Of a stretch of DNA of 39,275 bases, positions 1 through 7,332 are shown one piece after another. A program made the translations under genes and the position numbers. The DNA is taken from positions 1-39,275 of IMG/VR virus record IMGVR_UViG_3300044825_000438. The stretch is one strand, 5' to 3'. Each line of letters starts with the position of its first letter. Position 1 is the stretch's first letter. The notes below the pieces were generated by a model. It worked only from the letters and a program-made list of their open reading frames with translations, was not told where the DNA came from and made no database searches. This DNA comes from a virus.

Positions 1-26
1 AAGCACCTACCGTTTCGGTGCATCGT
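1..26. repeat. Terminal direct repeat, left copy
   Basis: These 26 bases are identical to the last 26 of the window. The repeat contains a small inverted repeat, GCACC at 3-7 against GGTGC at 18-22, and a competing inner hairpin ACCG-TTT-CGGT. An exact end overlap of this length is what an assembler leaves when a circular or circularly permuted genome is opened. A real short terminal repeat is possible but cannot be told apart from the sequence alone. Confidence 0.9.
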
Positions 27-277
27 TGTTTCACCTATTGCAGGGTTATGTTTGCGGTTCTTGTGGAACGGTGGCGTATTCGTTGTGTTTCGTGGCGTCC
101 CGTGCACAGGTAACGAGGCATGGGGGTGCGGGGGGGCGGGCACCCGGCAGCGACATGGATGGTTCTCGTGCGGAGCCAGAGCAATTATTTCCCAGAATAG
201 GGGTGGGGGGTTGTTTTTATGGATGCTAGCCTTGTTTTGTAAGGGTTTTAGGGGTTTGTGTGCGCCCTAGGTTGGTT
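1..277. other. Non-coding region with G-runs and hairpin
   Basis: No convincing gene is seen. Two open frames of about 70 codons on the plus strand lack a ribosome binding site and read as low-complexity translation. The plus strand carries G-runs at 122-126, 130-136, 138-140, 200-203 and 205-210. The first three could satisfy a four-run G-quadruplex pattern. GGGTGC (124-129) pairs with GCACCC (140-145), placing the G7 run in a hairpin loop. The region lies upstream of the minus-strand cluster once the ends are joined. An origin, a packaging site or a promoter region are possible roles. I could not identify a clear -35/-10 pair. Confidence 0.5.
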
Positions 278-574
278 TTACCATTTGACCTTGTCTGCCC
301 AATAGGCTGCGGACATCTTTCCCTTGGCGATGTTCTTCGAGTGACGAGCCTTGAATGACTCTCTGCGCTTGCGGTAGGAGGCTGACTCGCCGGCTTTTTT
401 GGGGGAGCCTGAAACACCCTGTTGACCAAAGCGGATGGTCTTAATTTGGTCGCCAGATTTGGCTACGACGACGTGTGATTTGGTCGGGTGGTTGGGGGTT
501 CTTTTGGGTTTGTTATAGCCGGATACTCCGGCACGGGAAAGTCGTGGGTCTCTGGTTGTTTTTCTTGTTGCCAT
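278..574 (-). CDS. Conserved small basic phage protein (DUF6321-like)
   Basis: 98 residues, strongly basic, rich in Ser, Gly and Lys. The N-terminal stretch around residues 8-27 (DPRLSRAGVSGYNKPKRTP) and the C-terminal stretch (FKARHSKNIAKGKMSAAYWA) match a small conserved protein I remember from many aquatic phages, which I believe is annotated DUF6321. The function is unknown; the charge suggests nucleic-acid or virion binding. The start is well supported by AAGGAG about nine bases upstream. It is the only minus-strand gene left of the plus arm and is divergent from the terminase end. Its leader carries a GC-rich bulged hairpin and two G-runs (on its own strand). Confidence 0.8.
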   Translation of the reverse strand: MATRKTTRDPRLSRAGVSGYNKPKRTPNHPTKSHVVVAKSGDQIKTIRFGQQGVSGSPKKAGESASYRKRRESFKARHSKNIAKGKMSAAYWADKVKW

Positions 575-599
575 TACCCTGTACTCCTTGTGCTCGTGC

Positions 600-661
600 C
601 CCAGCCGCCCCTGTGGGGCGGTCTGGGTCGGGTTTTCCCTTCCCCCCCTATAGTCCCCCCC
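600..661 (-). promoter_or_regulatory. Leader element: bulged hairpin plus paired C-runs
   Basis: CCCAG-CCGCCCC (600-611), loop TGT, then GGGGCGG-T-CTGGG (615-627) form a 12-bp stem with one bulged T. It is followed on the plus strand by two C7 runs (642-648, 655-661) separated by TATAGT. Read in the minus direction, G-runs come first, then the hairpin, then the gene at 574. The same order occurs at 34052-34109 before another minus-strand gene. There is no U-tract, so it is not a classical terminator. The function is unknown. Confidence 0.5.
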
Positions 662-684
662 TTCCGTTACATGACTTTGTGCGG

Positions 685-713
685 TTGTGATTGTGCGTTT
701 GTGAAAGTAACAA
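685..713 (+). promoter_or_regulatory. Weak candidate promoter for the plus arm
   Basis: TTGTGA, a 17-base spacer and TAACAA precede the first plus-strand gene by about 16 bases. The match to a host sigma-70-type consensus is only partial. It is listed because the plus arm must start near here and nothing better is visible. Confidence 0.2.
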
Positions 714-729
714 AGTGGGCTAAGGGGTG

Positions 730-1167
730 ATGAACAAGAATGAAGAACTCACGCTGACACCACAACAGCAGCAGTATCTGGACTGGCTGTGCACGCCTCC
801 AAGCGAGCGAACACCTCCTAGCAAGCACAAGATGGCGGTGCACCTTGGTGTCAACGAGACGACCCTTCGCCGCTGGGAGAAGAAGGAAGTCTTCCGTAAT
901 CATTGGAAGGCAGCGGTGGACGAAGTCCAAGGGTCGCCTGAGCGTACGGCAAGGCTGTTGGACACGCTGTATGCCAAGGCTTTGGATGGGGATACTAAGT
1001 CTGCGCAGTTGTATTTGCAGGCGACTAATCGTATGGCTCCTCCGACGGTAACGGTTCAGTCTAATAAGAAAGCGGCTGAACTCTCCGATGAGGAGTTGGA
1101 CCAGTTGATTGCAGCGGTGGCTGAGAGGGAGAAGTCTCAGAGGTCGGCGTTGCGTGTTGTTGGATGA
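730..1167 (+). CDS. Putative terminase small subunit (HTH)
   Basis: 145 residues. The N-terminal half reads as a helix-turn-helix: KMAVHLGVNETTLRRWEKK lies at about residues 34-52, inside a pattern (short linker, HTH, 'F...W' helix, then a helical oligomerisation segment) seen in phBC6A51-type small terminases. The acidic, helical C-terminus fits. By analogy the protein would bind the packaging site and recruit the large subunit. ATG at 730 follows TAAGGGG; a GTG one codon earlier is possible. The large subunit is 7.6 kb downstream, behind the fibre genes, which is unusual. A different HTH regulator is the alternative. Confidence 0.6.
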   Translation: MNKNEELTLTPQQQQYLDWLCTPPSERTPPSKHKMAVHLGVNETTLRRWEKKEVFRNHWKAAVDEVQGSPERTARLLDTLYAKALDGDTKSAQLYLQATNRMAPPTVTVQSNKKAAELSDEELDQLIAAVAEREKSQRSALRVVG

Positions 1168-1298
1168 ATACAATCGAGTGTCCGATTTGCGGTTGCGAGT
1201 ATCCGCCTGTTGCGACTCGGTGGCTTTGCCCCGAGTGCGGCAACAAGGAGTCGTGCTGTGAGGGGGAACCTCGGAAGATGAGGGATTTGGAGGACTAG
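1164..1298 (+). CDS. Small zinc-ribbon protein
   Basis: 44 residues. Two knuckles, CPICGC near residue 6 and CPECG near residue 22, form a typical rubredoxin-like zinc ribbon, followed by a CC pair and a charged tail. Its ATG overlaps the preceding stop (ATGA), and its TAG overlaps the GTG of the next gene, so it is tightly coupled on both sides. Such ribbons often mediate protein or nucleic-acid contacts. No specific function can be assigned. Confidence 0.75.
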   Translation: MNTIECPICGCEYPPVATRWLCPECGNKESCCEGEPRKMRDLED

Positions 1299-1633
1299 TG
1301 GCTGTACCTACGACACAGAATCTGACGATTATGCGTGGTGACACCGAAAGTTTGGTCATCAACATGGATGACGGGTCGGGTGCTATCAACATTTCGGGTC
1401 GGACTTATAGGGCACAAATTAGGCAGACGAAGGATTCGACGATTATTGCGGCTTCGTTTACTTGTGTGATTACGAATGCTGGTGCTGGTCAGGTGACTTG
1501 TACGTTGTCGGCGGCTACTACGGCTGGTTTGTCGCCGGGTATTTATTATTGGGATTTTGAGGAAACTAACGCTGGTGTGGTTTCTACGATTTTGGCTGGT
1601 TCCGTGAACGTGTTGGCGGACGTAACCCGGTAA
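1298..1633 (+). CDS. Fibre/baseplate-associated Ig-like domain protein
   Basis: 111 residues, predicted all-beta. The opening ([15 protein letters not shown], then a short turn and [13 protein letters not shown]) resembles the N-terminal beta-sandwich domain found in BppU-like upper-baseplate and fibre-attachment proteins, where it joins a fibre to the virion. Length is about one such domain. GTG start overlapping the upstream TAG; stop overlapping the ATG of the collagen-like fibre gene. The tight linkage suggests it is an adaptor for that fibre. The assignment rests on fold-level resemblance. Confidence 0.55.
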   Translation: MAVPTTQNLTIMRGDTESLVINMDDGSGAINISGRTYRAQIRQTKDSTIIAASFTCVITNAGAGQVTCTLSAATTAGLSPGIYYWDFEETNAGVVSTILAGSVNVLADVTR

Positions 1634-2673
1634 TGGCTCAGATTGAAATCAACCTTTCTCGTACCGAGGAGACTGTCGGGCAGGTTCGTACTGGCGTAAT
1701 CACGCTGGTCAGCACCGCTAATGTGGGTCCTACTGGCCCTCAGGGAGCCACGGGTGCGACGGGACCGACTGGTCCGCAGGGTCCACAGGGTCCAGCGGCA
1801 ACCATTGCGGTTGGTACGGTCACGACGGGTGCGCCTTCTAGTGCGGTTATTGTCAGCAATGCTGGCACGAGTTCGGCTGCGGTGTTTGATTTTACGATTC
1901 CGCAGGGTCCAGTAGGCGCAACTGGTGCAACTGGAGCGACAGGTGCGACAGGTCCACAGGGACCACAGGGACCGATTGGTCCACAGGGTCTACAGGGTGA
2001 TACAGGACCGCAAGGTCCGCAGGGTATTCAGGGACCGCAGGGTTTGACTGGTGCGACGGGTGCTACGGGCGCTACTGGTCCACAAGGTCCTCAGGGTATT
2101 CAGGGTGTTCAGGGTTTGCCGGGTGATGTGTATCAAACGTCGTCTACGACGAGTTTGACGATTCCTGCTGTTGGAACATCGATTACTTTGACTGTTGGAA
2201 CGGGTTTGTCGTATTCGACTAACCAAACGATTCTGATTTCGCACAACTTGAGCAATCACATTCATGCCGAGATTGATACATACGATTCTGGTACTGGTGT
2301 CATTGTGGCTGTGGTTACGGACACGGAGGGGTCTGGGACGTATTCGTCGTGGACGGTGAACCTGTCTGGTGCTGTTGGTGCTCAGGGTCCTCAAGGTATT
2401 CAGGGTCCGACTGGTCCTACGGGTCCAACTGGGGCAACTGGTGCTACTGGACCGCAAGGTCCACAAGGTATTCAGGGTCCTCAGGGTGACCCGGGTCCTG
2501 CGGGTGCGACTGGTCCTGCTGGTCCGGGTGTTCCTGTGGGCGGAACTGCTGGTCAGATTCTTAGCAAGGTGGATGGTACTGATTACAACACGGCGTGGAC
2601 TGCTGCGCCGGCAACGAATCCGATTACTAATAGTGGGTTTGCTGCGATAGTAACGATGGACATAGGAGTATAG
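1633..2673 (+). CDS. Collagen-like tail fibre protein
   Basis: 346 residues. Gly-X-Y repeats (GPQGPQG, GATGATG) fill residues 32-54, 91-164 and 250-299. They are separated by non-repetitive beta-rich blocks at about 55-90 and 165-249. The C-terminal segment [19 protein letters not shown] is a motif common at the end of phage fibre shafts. The collagen blocks should trimerise into rigid rods, making this a long host-contact fibre or its shaft. DNA of the repeats is itself repetitive (cagggtccacaggg-like units), so repeat number may vary by slippage or recombination. Confidence 0.85.
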   Translation: MAQIEINLSRTEETVGQVRTGVITLVSTANVGPTGPQGATGATGPTGPQGPQGPAATIAVGTVTTGAPSSAVIVSNAGTSSAAVFDFTIPQGPVGATGATGATGATGPQGPQGPIGPQGLQGDTGPQGPQGIQGPQGLTGATGATGATGPQGPQGIQGVQGLPGDVYQTSSTTSLTIPAVGTSITLTVGTGLSYSTNQTILISHNLSNHIHAEIDTYDSGTGVIVAVVTDTEGSGTYSSWTVNLSGAVGAQGPQGIQGPTGPTGPTGATGATGPQGPQGIQGPQGDPGPAGATGPAGPGVPVGGTAGQILSKVDGTDYNTAWTAAPATNPITNSGFAAIVTMDIGV

Positions 2674-3009
2674 ATGGCTGTTGGTGACAGGAACGAGGCA
2701 CGTCTTGGCGGGCCGGTGCAGTTGGGTACGACCACAACGGTGATTTGTACTGCTGCTGCGGGTTTTGATGAGATTTTGAAGCAGATTGTTATTTGTAACA
2801 CGGATACGGTTGACCGTACGGTGACGTTGTCGGTTGGTTCTGCCGCAACGGCGGCGAACCGTTTGATGTCAAATTTGCCGATTGGTGCGAATGACACGAT
2901 TGTGTTTGATACGGCAATTGTTCTTGCCGCTGGCGAGACGTTGGAGGGGTTGTCGGATACTGGTTCGAAGGTGACGGTGACTGTTGTGGGTTGGGAGAAG
3001 CAGGTTTAG
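2674..3009 (+). CDS. Small virion structural protein, beta-rich
   Basis: 111 residues with alternating hydrophobic and Thr/Val-rich strands, no Cys cluster beyond two residues, no signal peptide. It begins directly after the collagen fibre stop and ATG is well placed. Proteins of this length and pattern (ARLGGPVQLGTTTTVICTA, then a beta-sandwich ending in TVTVVGWEK) are common beside fibre genes, where they probably form a small jelly-roll-like connector or decoration. No specific function is claimed. Confidence 0.55.
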   Translation: MAVGDRNEARLGGPVQLGTTTTVICTAAAGFDEILKQIVICNTDTVDRTVTLSVGSAATAANRLMSNLPIGANDTIVFDTAIVLAAGETLEGLSDTGSKVTVTVVGWEKQV

Positions 3010-3011
3010 TT

Positions 3012-3962
3012 TTGGGTTTGGATAACGCCTACGGTTTGGGTTCAATTCGTCCCGGTGTGTGCACTAGTACCACACGCCCCGCAAGCCCTTACATAGGTCA
3101 AGTTATTTTTGAAACTGATACAAACAGAATAAAAGTTTGGCTTGGTTCATCTTGGTCTGCTGGAACTGTCCATGTATCAACTTTGTCGGTTGAGTATTTG
3201 GTCGTAGGTGGTGGCGGCGGTGGTGGTGGAACATCCGCTGGCGGTGGTGGCGGCGGTGGTGGTGGTGCTGGAAGAATGCTTGAAGGAACCACAACAATAA
3301 ATTTGTTGGATAATCTCACCGTTACGGTAGGCGCAGGGGGGAATGGTGGTTCTTCTGGCGGCGGAACTGGTGCAAATGGTTCGGACAGCATTTTCGCAAC
3401 CCTTACGGCTCAAGGTGGCGGTGGTGGTGGTGGAAGATTGCCTGCATCAAATGGCAATAGCGGCGGTTCAGGTGGCGGTGGTTCGGGAGATTTTGCTGGA
3501 AGTACCAGAACTGGTGGAGCCGCATCGTTTGGGGCGTTTGGCAATGGTGGTGGAAATGGTTGGAACGGTGCCGATTCTTCAGGTGGTGGCGGCGGCGGCG
3601 CAGGTAGTGCTGGCGGTAATGCGGCACAAAACACTCGTGGGACTGCTGGTAGTGGCAGGTCAAATTCAATTACTGGTTCATCTGTGACTTATGCGGCTGG
3701 CGGTCTTGGTGGTCAAGGACAGGCAACAAATGATGGTGCCGCTGGCACAACCAATAGAGGCAACGGAGGGGGTGCTGGAGAAAGCGCAAGCGGGCAAGGT
3801 GCTAGAGCAGGTGGCAATGGTGGTTCTGGGATTGTAATCCTTAGATACTCGCAGGCTTTTACGATTACAGTTGGGGCAGGTCTGACTTCTTCTACTACTA
3901 CGGTTGGCTCTGACAAGGTAACAACGTTTACTGCTGGCACAGGAACAATTAGCATCTCATGA
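3012..3962 (+). CDS. Glycine-rich fibre/adhesin
   Basis: About 316 residues. Residues 11-48 carry the recurring fibre module of this phage (RPGVCTSTTRPASPY, then ETDTNRIKVW). A long domain with runs of up to nine glycines follows, then a closing beta segment (SGIVILRYS) and a T/S-rich tail. Polyglycine domains of this kind form sheet-like adhesin tips, as in the T-even S16-type adhesin. The start is uncertain: TTG at 3012 has AAGCAGG upstream; a TTG at 2991 would overlap the previous gene by 19 bases. Most likely a receptor-contacting protein. Confidence 0.8.
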   Translation: MGLDNAYGLGSIRPGVCTSTTRPASPYIGQVIFETDTNRIKVWLGSSWSAGTVHVSTLSVEYLVVGGGGGGGGTSAGGGGGGGGGAGRMLEGTTTINLLDNLTVTVGAGGNGGSSGGGTGANGSDSIFATLTAQGGGGGGGRLPASNGNSGGSGGGGSGDFAGSTRTGGAASFGAFGNGGGNGWNGADSSGGGGGGAGSAGGNAAQNTRGTAGSGRSNSITGSSVTYAAGGLGGQGQATNDGAAGTTNRGNGGGAGESASGQGARAGGNGGSGIVILRYSQAFTITVGAGLTSSTTTVGSDKVTTFTAGTGTISIS

Positions 3963-4252
3963 CTATTTCTGCTACTACTCAGGGTCTTCGACCGGGCGCT
4001 TGTACGTCAACGAACCGCCCTGCGGTTCCGTTCGACGGCATGGTTGTTTATGAGACAGATACGAACACGATGTCGGTTTGGGATGGTACGAGTTGGGCTT
4101 CTCTTAGTGGACCAATTTCGCTCAATTACAACACGATTAGCGTGAACTATACGATGCCTACGGGTTATAACGGTATGTCGTCTGGTCCGATTACGATTGC
4201 GTCTGGTGTGACGGTGACGGTTCCGTCTGGTTCGAGTTGGAGTATTGTATGA
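3959..4252 (+). CDS. Short fibre protein with recurring module
   Basis: 97 residues. The N-terminal half (residues 10-46) is the same module as in the preceding gene: RPGACTSTNRPAVPF, then VVYETDTNTMSVWDGTSW. The C-terminal half is a short Thr/Ser/Gly beta segment ending GVTVTVPSGSSWSIV, similar to the closing motif of many fibre tips. It overlaps both neighbours by four bases (ATGA). Possibly an adaptor that joins a receptor-binding tip to the fibre. Confidence 0.7.
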   Translation: MTISATTQGLRPGACTSTNRPAVPFDGMVVYETDTNTMSVWDGTSWASLSGPISLNYNTISVNYTMPTGYNGMSSGPITIASGVTVTVPSGSSWSIV

Positions 4253-4791
4253 GCAGGCTTGCTGTGGGCCAGTTGGAAGGTTTGGCTTCTGAGTCGTATC
4301 GAATTACGGTGGCTTCAGGTTCTCGCATTCTTCAGGCTGGAGCCATCCTTCAGGTCGTCAGTGCTACGAAAACAAATACCGCAACGACAACCAGTTCGAC
4401 GTACTCCGACATTGACGGCCTCAGTGTGTCAATCACGCCCACAACGACGTCTAGCAGAATCTACATTTCTGCGGCATTGAACTTTGGTTCCAGCAACTCC
4501 AACACAACTACGGTTGCACAGTTGGTTCGTGGCTCAACAGCAATTTGCATTGGTGACGCCGCAAGCAACAGAAGGCGAGCAAGCGTAAATGCCTACACCG
4601 AATTTGCTGGTTCCTTTAAGATTGATTTTGTTGATAGTCCATCTACGACCAGCGCAACAACGTACAAAATTCAGTGGGCTTCACTTGGTGGTGCGGCATG
4701 TTTTATGAACCGTGTCAACTTTAACGATGATGACGCTGATGTTCGTCCTCGTACCGCTTCTACGATTACGGTGATGGAGGTGGCTGGGTGA
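4249..4791 (+). CDS. Receptor-binding tip paralog 1
   Basis: 180 residues, first of three tandem homologs. Shared landmarks are an ILQVVSATKT motif near residue 35, an SVSITP motif near 65, a DSPSTTSATTYK motif near 130 and TITVMEVAG at the end. The fold is presumably an all-beta trimeric tip that binds a host surface receptor; similar sequences end the fibres of many marine and freshwater phages. ATG overlaps the upstream stop (ATGA). The last codons contain the GGAGG that serves the next gene. Codon style in the middle differs from the 5' flank, suggesting a recombined cassette. Confidence 0.75.
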   Translation: MSRLAVGQLEGLASESYRITVASGSRILQAGAILQVVSATKTNTATTTSSTYSDIDGLSVSITPTTTSSRIYISAALNFGSSNSNTTTVAQLVRGSTAICIGDAASNRRRASVNAYTEFAGSFKIDFVDSPSTTSATTYKIQWASLGGAACFMNRVNFNDDDADVRPRTASTITVMEVAG

Positions 4792-5318
4792 GTACGCTTC
4801 GTGTCGGAAACATTACGGCTACTGGTGGCACAGGCACCATCACCGTGCCAACAGGAAACCAGATTGTTCAAACAGGCGGAATCCTTCAGGTCGTCAGCGC
4901 TACAAAAACTGATTCCTTTTCAACAACTAGCCAAACATTCGTTGACGTTACCGGAGTAAGCGCTTCAATCACTCCTTCTAACACATCAAGCAAAGTGTTT
5001 ATTTTTGTTAGTGGCGTTGTTGGAAATAGCAGTAGCACTCAACTTTCTCCAATAAACATCGTTCGAGATTCAACGAACATTGCACAGTCAACTAGTGCAT
5101 CAGCGGCCAACGCAACCTTAACCATCTACACGAATAACGGAAATAACAACAGTGGTTTTGCTATTTCTTTTCTTGATTCACCATCTACCACATCAAGCAC
5201 AACATACAAACTTCAAATGCGTTCTAATGGCTCTTCATCTGCCACCATTGGTCGTATCGCCCCAAACACCGATTGGGGTTCGATTACCACGATTACTCTG
5301 TTGGAGGTGGCTGGGTGA
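4788..5318 (+). CDS. Receptor-binding tip paralog 2
   Basis: 176 residues, homologous over its whole length to the genes on both sides (ILQVVSATKTDSFS, ASITPSNTSSK, FLDSPSTTSSTTYK, TLLEVAG). GTG start lies seven bases after GGAGG and overlaps the previous stop, so translation is coupled. The N-terminus (STLRVGNITATGGTGTITVP) is a typical fibre-attachment strand pattern missing from paralog 3. The middle region, roughly residues 65-125, diverges most and is the best candidate for the receptor-contact surface. Confidence 0.75.
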   Translation: MSTLRVGNITATGGTGTITVPTGNQIVQTGGILQVVSATKTDSFSTTSQTFVDVTGVSASITPSNTSSKVFIFVSGVVGNSSSTQLSPINIVRDSTNIAQSTSASAANATLTIYTNNGNNNSGFAISFLDSPSTTSSTTYKLQMRSNGSSSATIGRIAPNTDWGSITTITLLEVAG

Positions 5319-5818
5319 GTTCGATTATTCGTGCGGATAAGTGGCAGAACGCTTTGGGTGTGGCGTACAACAGTGTGTTGCAGGTTGTGTCCACTACCAA
5401 AACCGACACATTCAGTCACGCCACAAACACGTTCACAGACATTACCGGAATGTCCGTCTCCATTACTCCGTTTTTTTCAACAAGCAGAATTCTCGTTCAG
5501 GTTACGATGAGCGCATCTTCCAGTGCCAGCACCGTTGGGTCCGTAAAGTTGGTTCGTGGTTCAACCGACATTTTTATTGGTGATGCCGCTGGTTCCCGAA
5601 CGAGGGCAACGGCTCAAATCTACGAACAATTTGGTTCCGGGATAAGTTTCACATTTCTTGATTCTCCCGCAACAACTTCTTCCACCACTTACAAAGTTCA
5701 AGCAAGGGCGAACGACAATGCCTCGGCGTTTTTCTTGAACAGAAGCAATTCCGATTCCGATGGGGCGCAGTGGGTCCGAACGGCTTCGTCTATTACAGTT
5801 ATGGAAATAGCACAGTAA
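5315..5818 (+). CDS. Receptor-binding tip paralog 3
   Basis: 167 residues, third tandem homolog (VLQVVSTTKTDTFS, MSVSITPFFSTSR, FLDSPATTSSTTYK, SSITVMEIA). GTG start sits in the same 19-base junction as that of paralog 2 (GGAGG, seven-base spacer, GTG over TGA). The C-terminal part shares NRSNSDSDGAQWVRTASS-like spacing with paralog 1 rather than paralog 2, so the trio may have exchanged segments. A receptor-binding protein is the likely role. Confidence 0.75.
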   Translation: MSSIIRADKWQNALGVAYNSVLQVVSTTKTDTFSHATNTFTDITGMSVSITPFFSTSRILVQVTMSASSSASTVGSVKLVRGSTDIFIGDAAGSRTRATAQIYEQFGSGISFTFLDSPATTSSTTYKVQARANDNASAFFLNRSNSDSDGAQWVRTASSITVMEIAQ

Positions 5819-5829
5819 AGGAACAAACA

Positions 5830-6078
5830 ATGATTGACTACCCAGCCATCTTAGTAAGACACTACGCAGGAGCCGAATGGACCCTGAACGGTGACGAATA
5901 CAGCGGACTCACTTGGCTGTCCGACAGCGAAAAGCCAACGCAAGAGGAGTTGGATGCTTTGTGGTCTTCAACGCTTGAAGCGATTCAGGCTGAGAAGGAT
6001 GCGAAGGTTGCTGCTCGTGAAGCCTTGTTGGCTCGTCTTGGTATTACCGAGGACGAGGCAAGGATGTTGCTCGGCTAA
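5830..6078 (+). CDS. XkdW/fibre-assembly-like small protein
   Basis: 82 residues. WTLNGDEYSGLTWLSDSEKP followed by TQEELDALW is a pattern widespread in small phage proteins beside fibre genes (XkdW-like; sometimes annotated fibre assembly). The C-terminal half is a charged helix (AIQAEKDAKVAAREALLARL). ATG has AAGGA seven bases upstream, and the stop overlaps the next start. It may chaperone or cap the adjacent receptor-binding proteins; this is inferred from position. Confidence 0.65.
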   Translation: MIDYPAILVRHYAGAEWTLNGDEYSGLTWLSDSEKPTQEELDALWSSTLEAIQAEKDAKVAAREALLARLGITEDEARMLLG

Positions 6079-6743
6079 TGCCTCTCAGTTCTGTTCTCGG
6101 AGCGCAGTCGCTTGTTAAGCCGGGGGTGTGCACTTCGTCGACCCGTCCTGCAAGTCCGTATGACGGTCAAGTGATTTATGAGTCTGATACCGACACGGTA
6201 CGAGTTTGGGATGGCTCTGTTTGGGACGTTGTGGGCACTGGGGTATTTACCAGCACTACTCGTCCGTCTTCCCCGTATGAGGGCAAGTTGATTTATGAGA
6301 CTGACACAAACTTGGTGAAGATGTATGACGGTGCTTCTTGGGTTACGGTCGGTCCAACAACGCCATTGACCGTAACTAGCGCAACTGTTGCCACATCTCA
6401 GTCAACATCTAGTGGAACATACACAGATTTGGCTACTGTCGGACCACAGGTTACGTTAACAACTGGGACGCAGGCACTTGTAATTATTAGTGCTGGAATA
6501 AACATTCCATCTTACGACTGGGTCTCGTCCATGAGTATTGCCGTAAGTGGTGCAACGACTATTGCGGCTTCGGACTCACGAATGCTTAGTCAGAATGCTC
6601 ACAACCAAACTAGGGCGGCATCTAGGGTTGTTTTGTTTGACTCGCTTACGGCTGGGTCAAATACTTTTACGGCAAAGTACAAGGCTGGAGGCGGAACTAG
6701 CGCCACTTTTTCCGACCGGTCTTTGATGGTCATTCCGCTTTAA
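6078..6743 (+). CDS. Fibre protein with duplicated module and tip domain
   Basis: 221 residues. The recurring fibre module occurs twice in tandem, at residues 13-49 (PGVCTSSTRPASPYDGQVIY) and 54-88 (VFTSTTRPSSPYEGKLIYET). The second copy has lost the cysteine. Residues 90-221 form a separate beta-rich, Ser/Thr-rich domain ending SDRSLMVIPL, probably a receptor-binding tip. ATG overlaps the upstream TAA. The internal duplication shows the module is a movable unit in this array. Confidence 0.8.
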   Translation: MPLSSVLGAQSLVKPGVCTSSTRPASPYDGQVIYESDTDTVRVWDGSVWDVVGTGVFTSTTRPSSPYEGKLIYETDTNLVKMYDGASWVTVGPTTPLTVTSATVATSQSTSSGTYTDLATVGPQVTLTTGTQALVIISAGINIPSYDWVSSMSIAVSGATTIAASDSRMLSQNAHNQTRAASRVVLFDSLTAGSNTFTAKYKAGGGTSATFSDRSLMVIPL

Positions 6744-6753
6744 AGGAGAACTC

Positions 6754-7332
6754 ATGGCACTATCAATCCCACACTCATTCGTCAGCAACACCATCGCTGA
6801 AGCATCGGAAGTAAACGGCAACTTCACCGCCGTCAAACAGTTCGTGGATGCTTTGCAGGACGGTACCGGCATCGACGCTGGCGCTATCTCTGCCGCCAAA
6901 CTCGCCACCTCGTCTGTGACCGAAACCAAGATTGCTGGTTTGTCTGTCACCAGCGGCAAAATTGCCGATGGTGCAGTAATCACCGACAAATTGGCTGCAG
7001 GCGCACCACGAGCAGGATTCAACAGCACCCAAAACCAGCAAACGGGCACAACTTACACGCTGGTGTTGTCTGACCTTGGCAAGTTGGTTGAGTTGAACAA
7101 CGCTGCAGCAATCACCCTGACCATCCCGACGAACGCTTCGGTTGCGTTCGCTGTGGGTGACCGCATTGACTTGTTGCAGACTGGTGCCGGTCAGGTGACT
7201 GTGGCTGCTGCTGGTGGTGTGACTTTGAACTCTGAGGGTGCTAAGAACAAGTTGGCTGGTCAATGGGCTGCGGCAACGCTTATTAAGCGTGCCGCTGATA
7301 CTTGGGTGCTTATCGGAAACATTGTTGCGTAA
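6754..7332 (+). CDS. Tail fibre protein with AKLA-type repeats
   Basis: 192 residues. Residues 40-90 contain short degenerate repeats (AAKLATSSVTETKIAGLSV, SGKIADGAVITDKLA) characteristic of phage fibre shafts that form intertwined beta structures. A C-terminal beta domain follows (LVELNNAAAITLTIPTN, then GDRIDLLQTGAGQVTV and a terminal TWVLIGNIVA), which is a widespread fibre-tip fold. Strong AAAGGAG nine bases before ATG, the best ribosome site in the array, so this protein may be made in higher amount. Confidence 0.85.
   Translation: MALSIPHSFVSNTIAEASEVNGNFTAVKQFVDALQDGTGIDAGAISAAKLATSSVTETKIAGLSVTSGKIADGAVITDKLAAGAPRAGFNSTQNQQTGTTYTLVLSDLGKLVELNNAAAITLTIPTNASVAFAVGDRIDLLQTGAGQVTVAAAGGVTLNSEGAKNKLAGQWAAATLIKRAADTWVLIGNIVA

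Noticed and set aside
238-258. Telomere-like AGGGTTTTAGGGGTTT
   Set aside because: Only two imperfect units; more simply part of the G-rich region.
26-270. Two plus-strand open frames of 67-72 codons
   Set aside because: No ribosome site, low-complexity Gly/Arg translation caused by G-runs, and mutual overlap.
646-661. ACTATAGGG on the minus strand, like the core of a T7 promoter
   Set aside because: Only nine bases match, the upstream recognition part is absent, and no phage RNA polymerase gene was found.
667-1392. Minus-strand open frame of 241 codons opposite the small terminase
   Set aside because: Arg/Ser/Leu-rich shadow of the coding strand, without a domain pattern.
1720-2540. Repeated DNA units resembling a tandem or CRISPR-like array
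   Set aside because: They encode Gly-X-Y codons of the collagen-like fibre; no uniform spacers.
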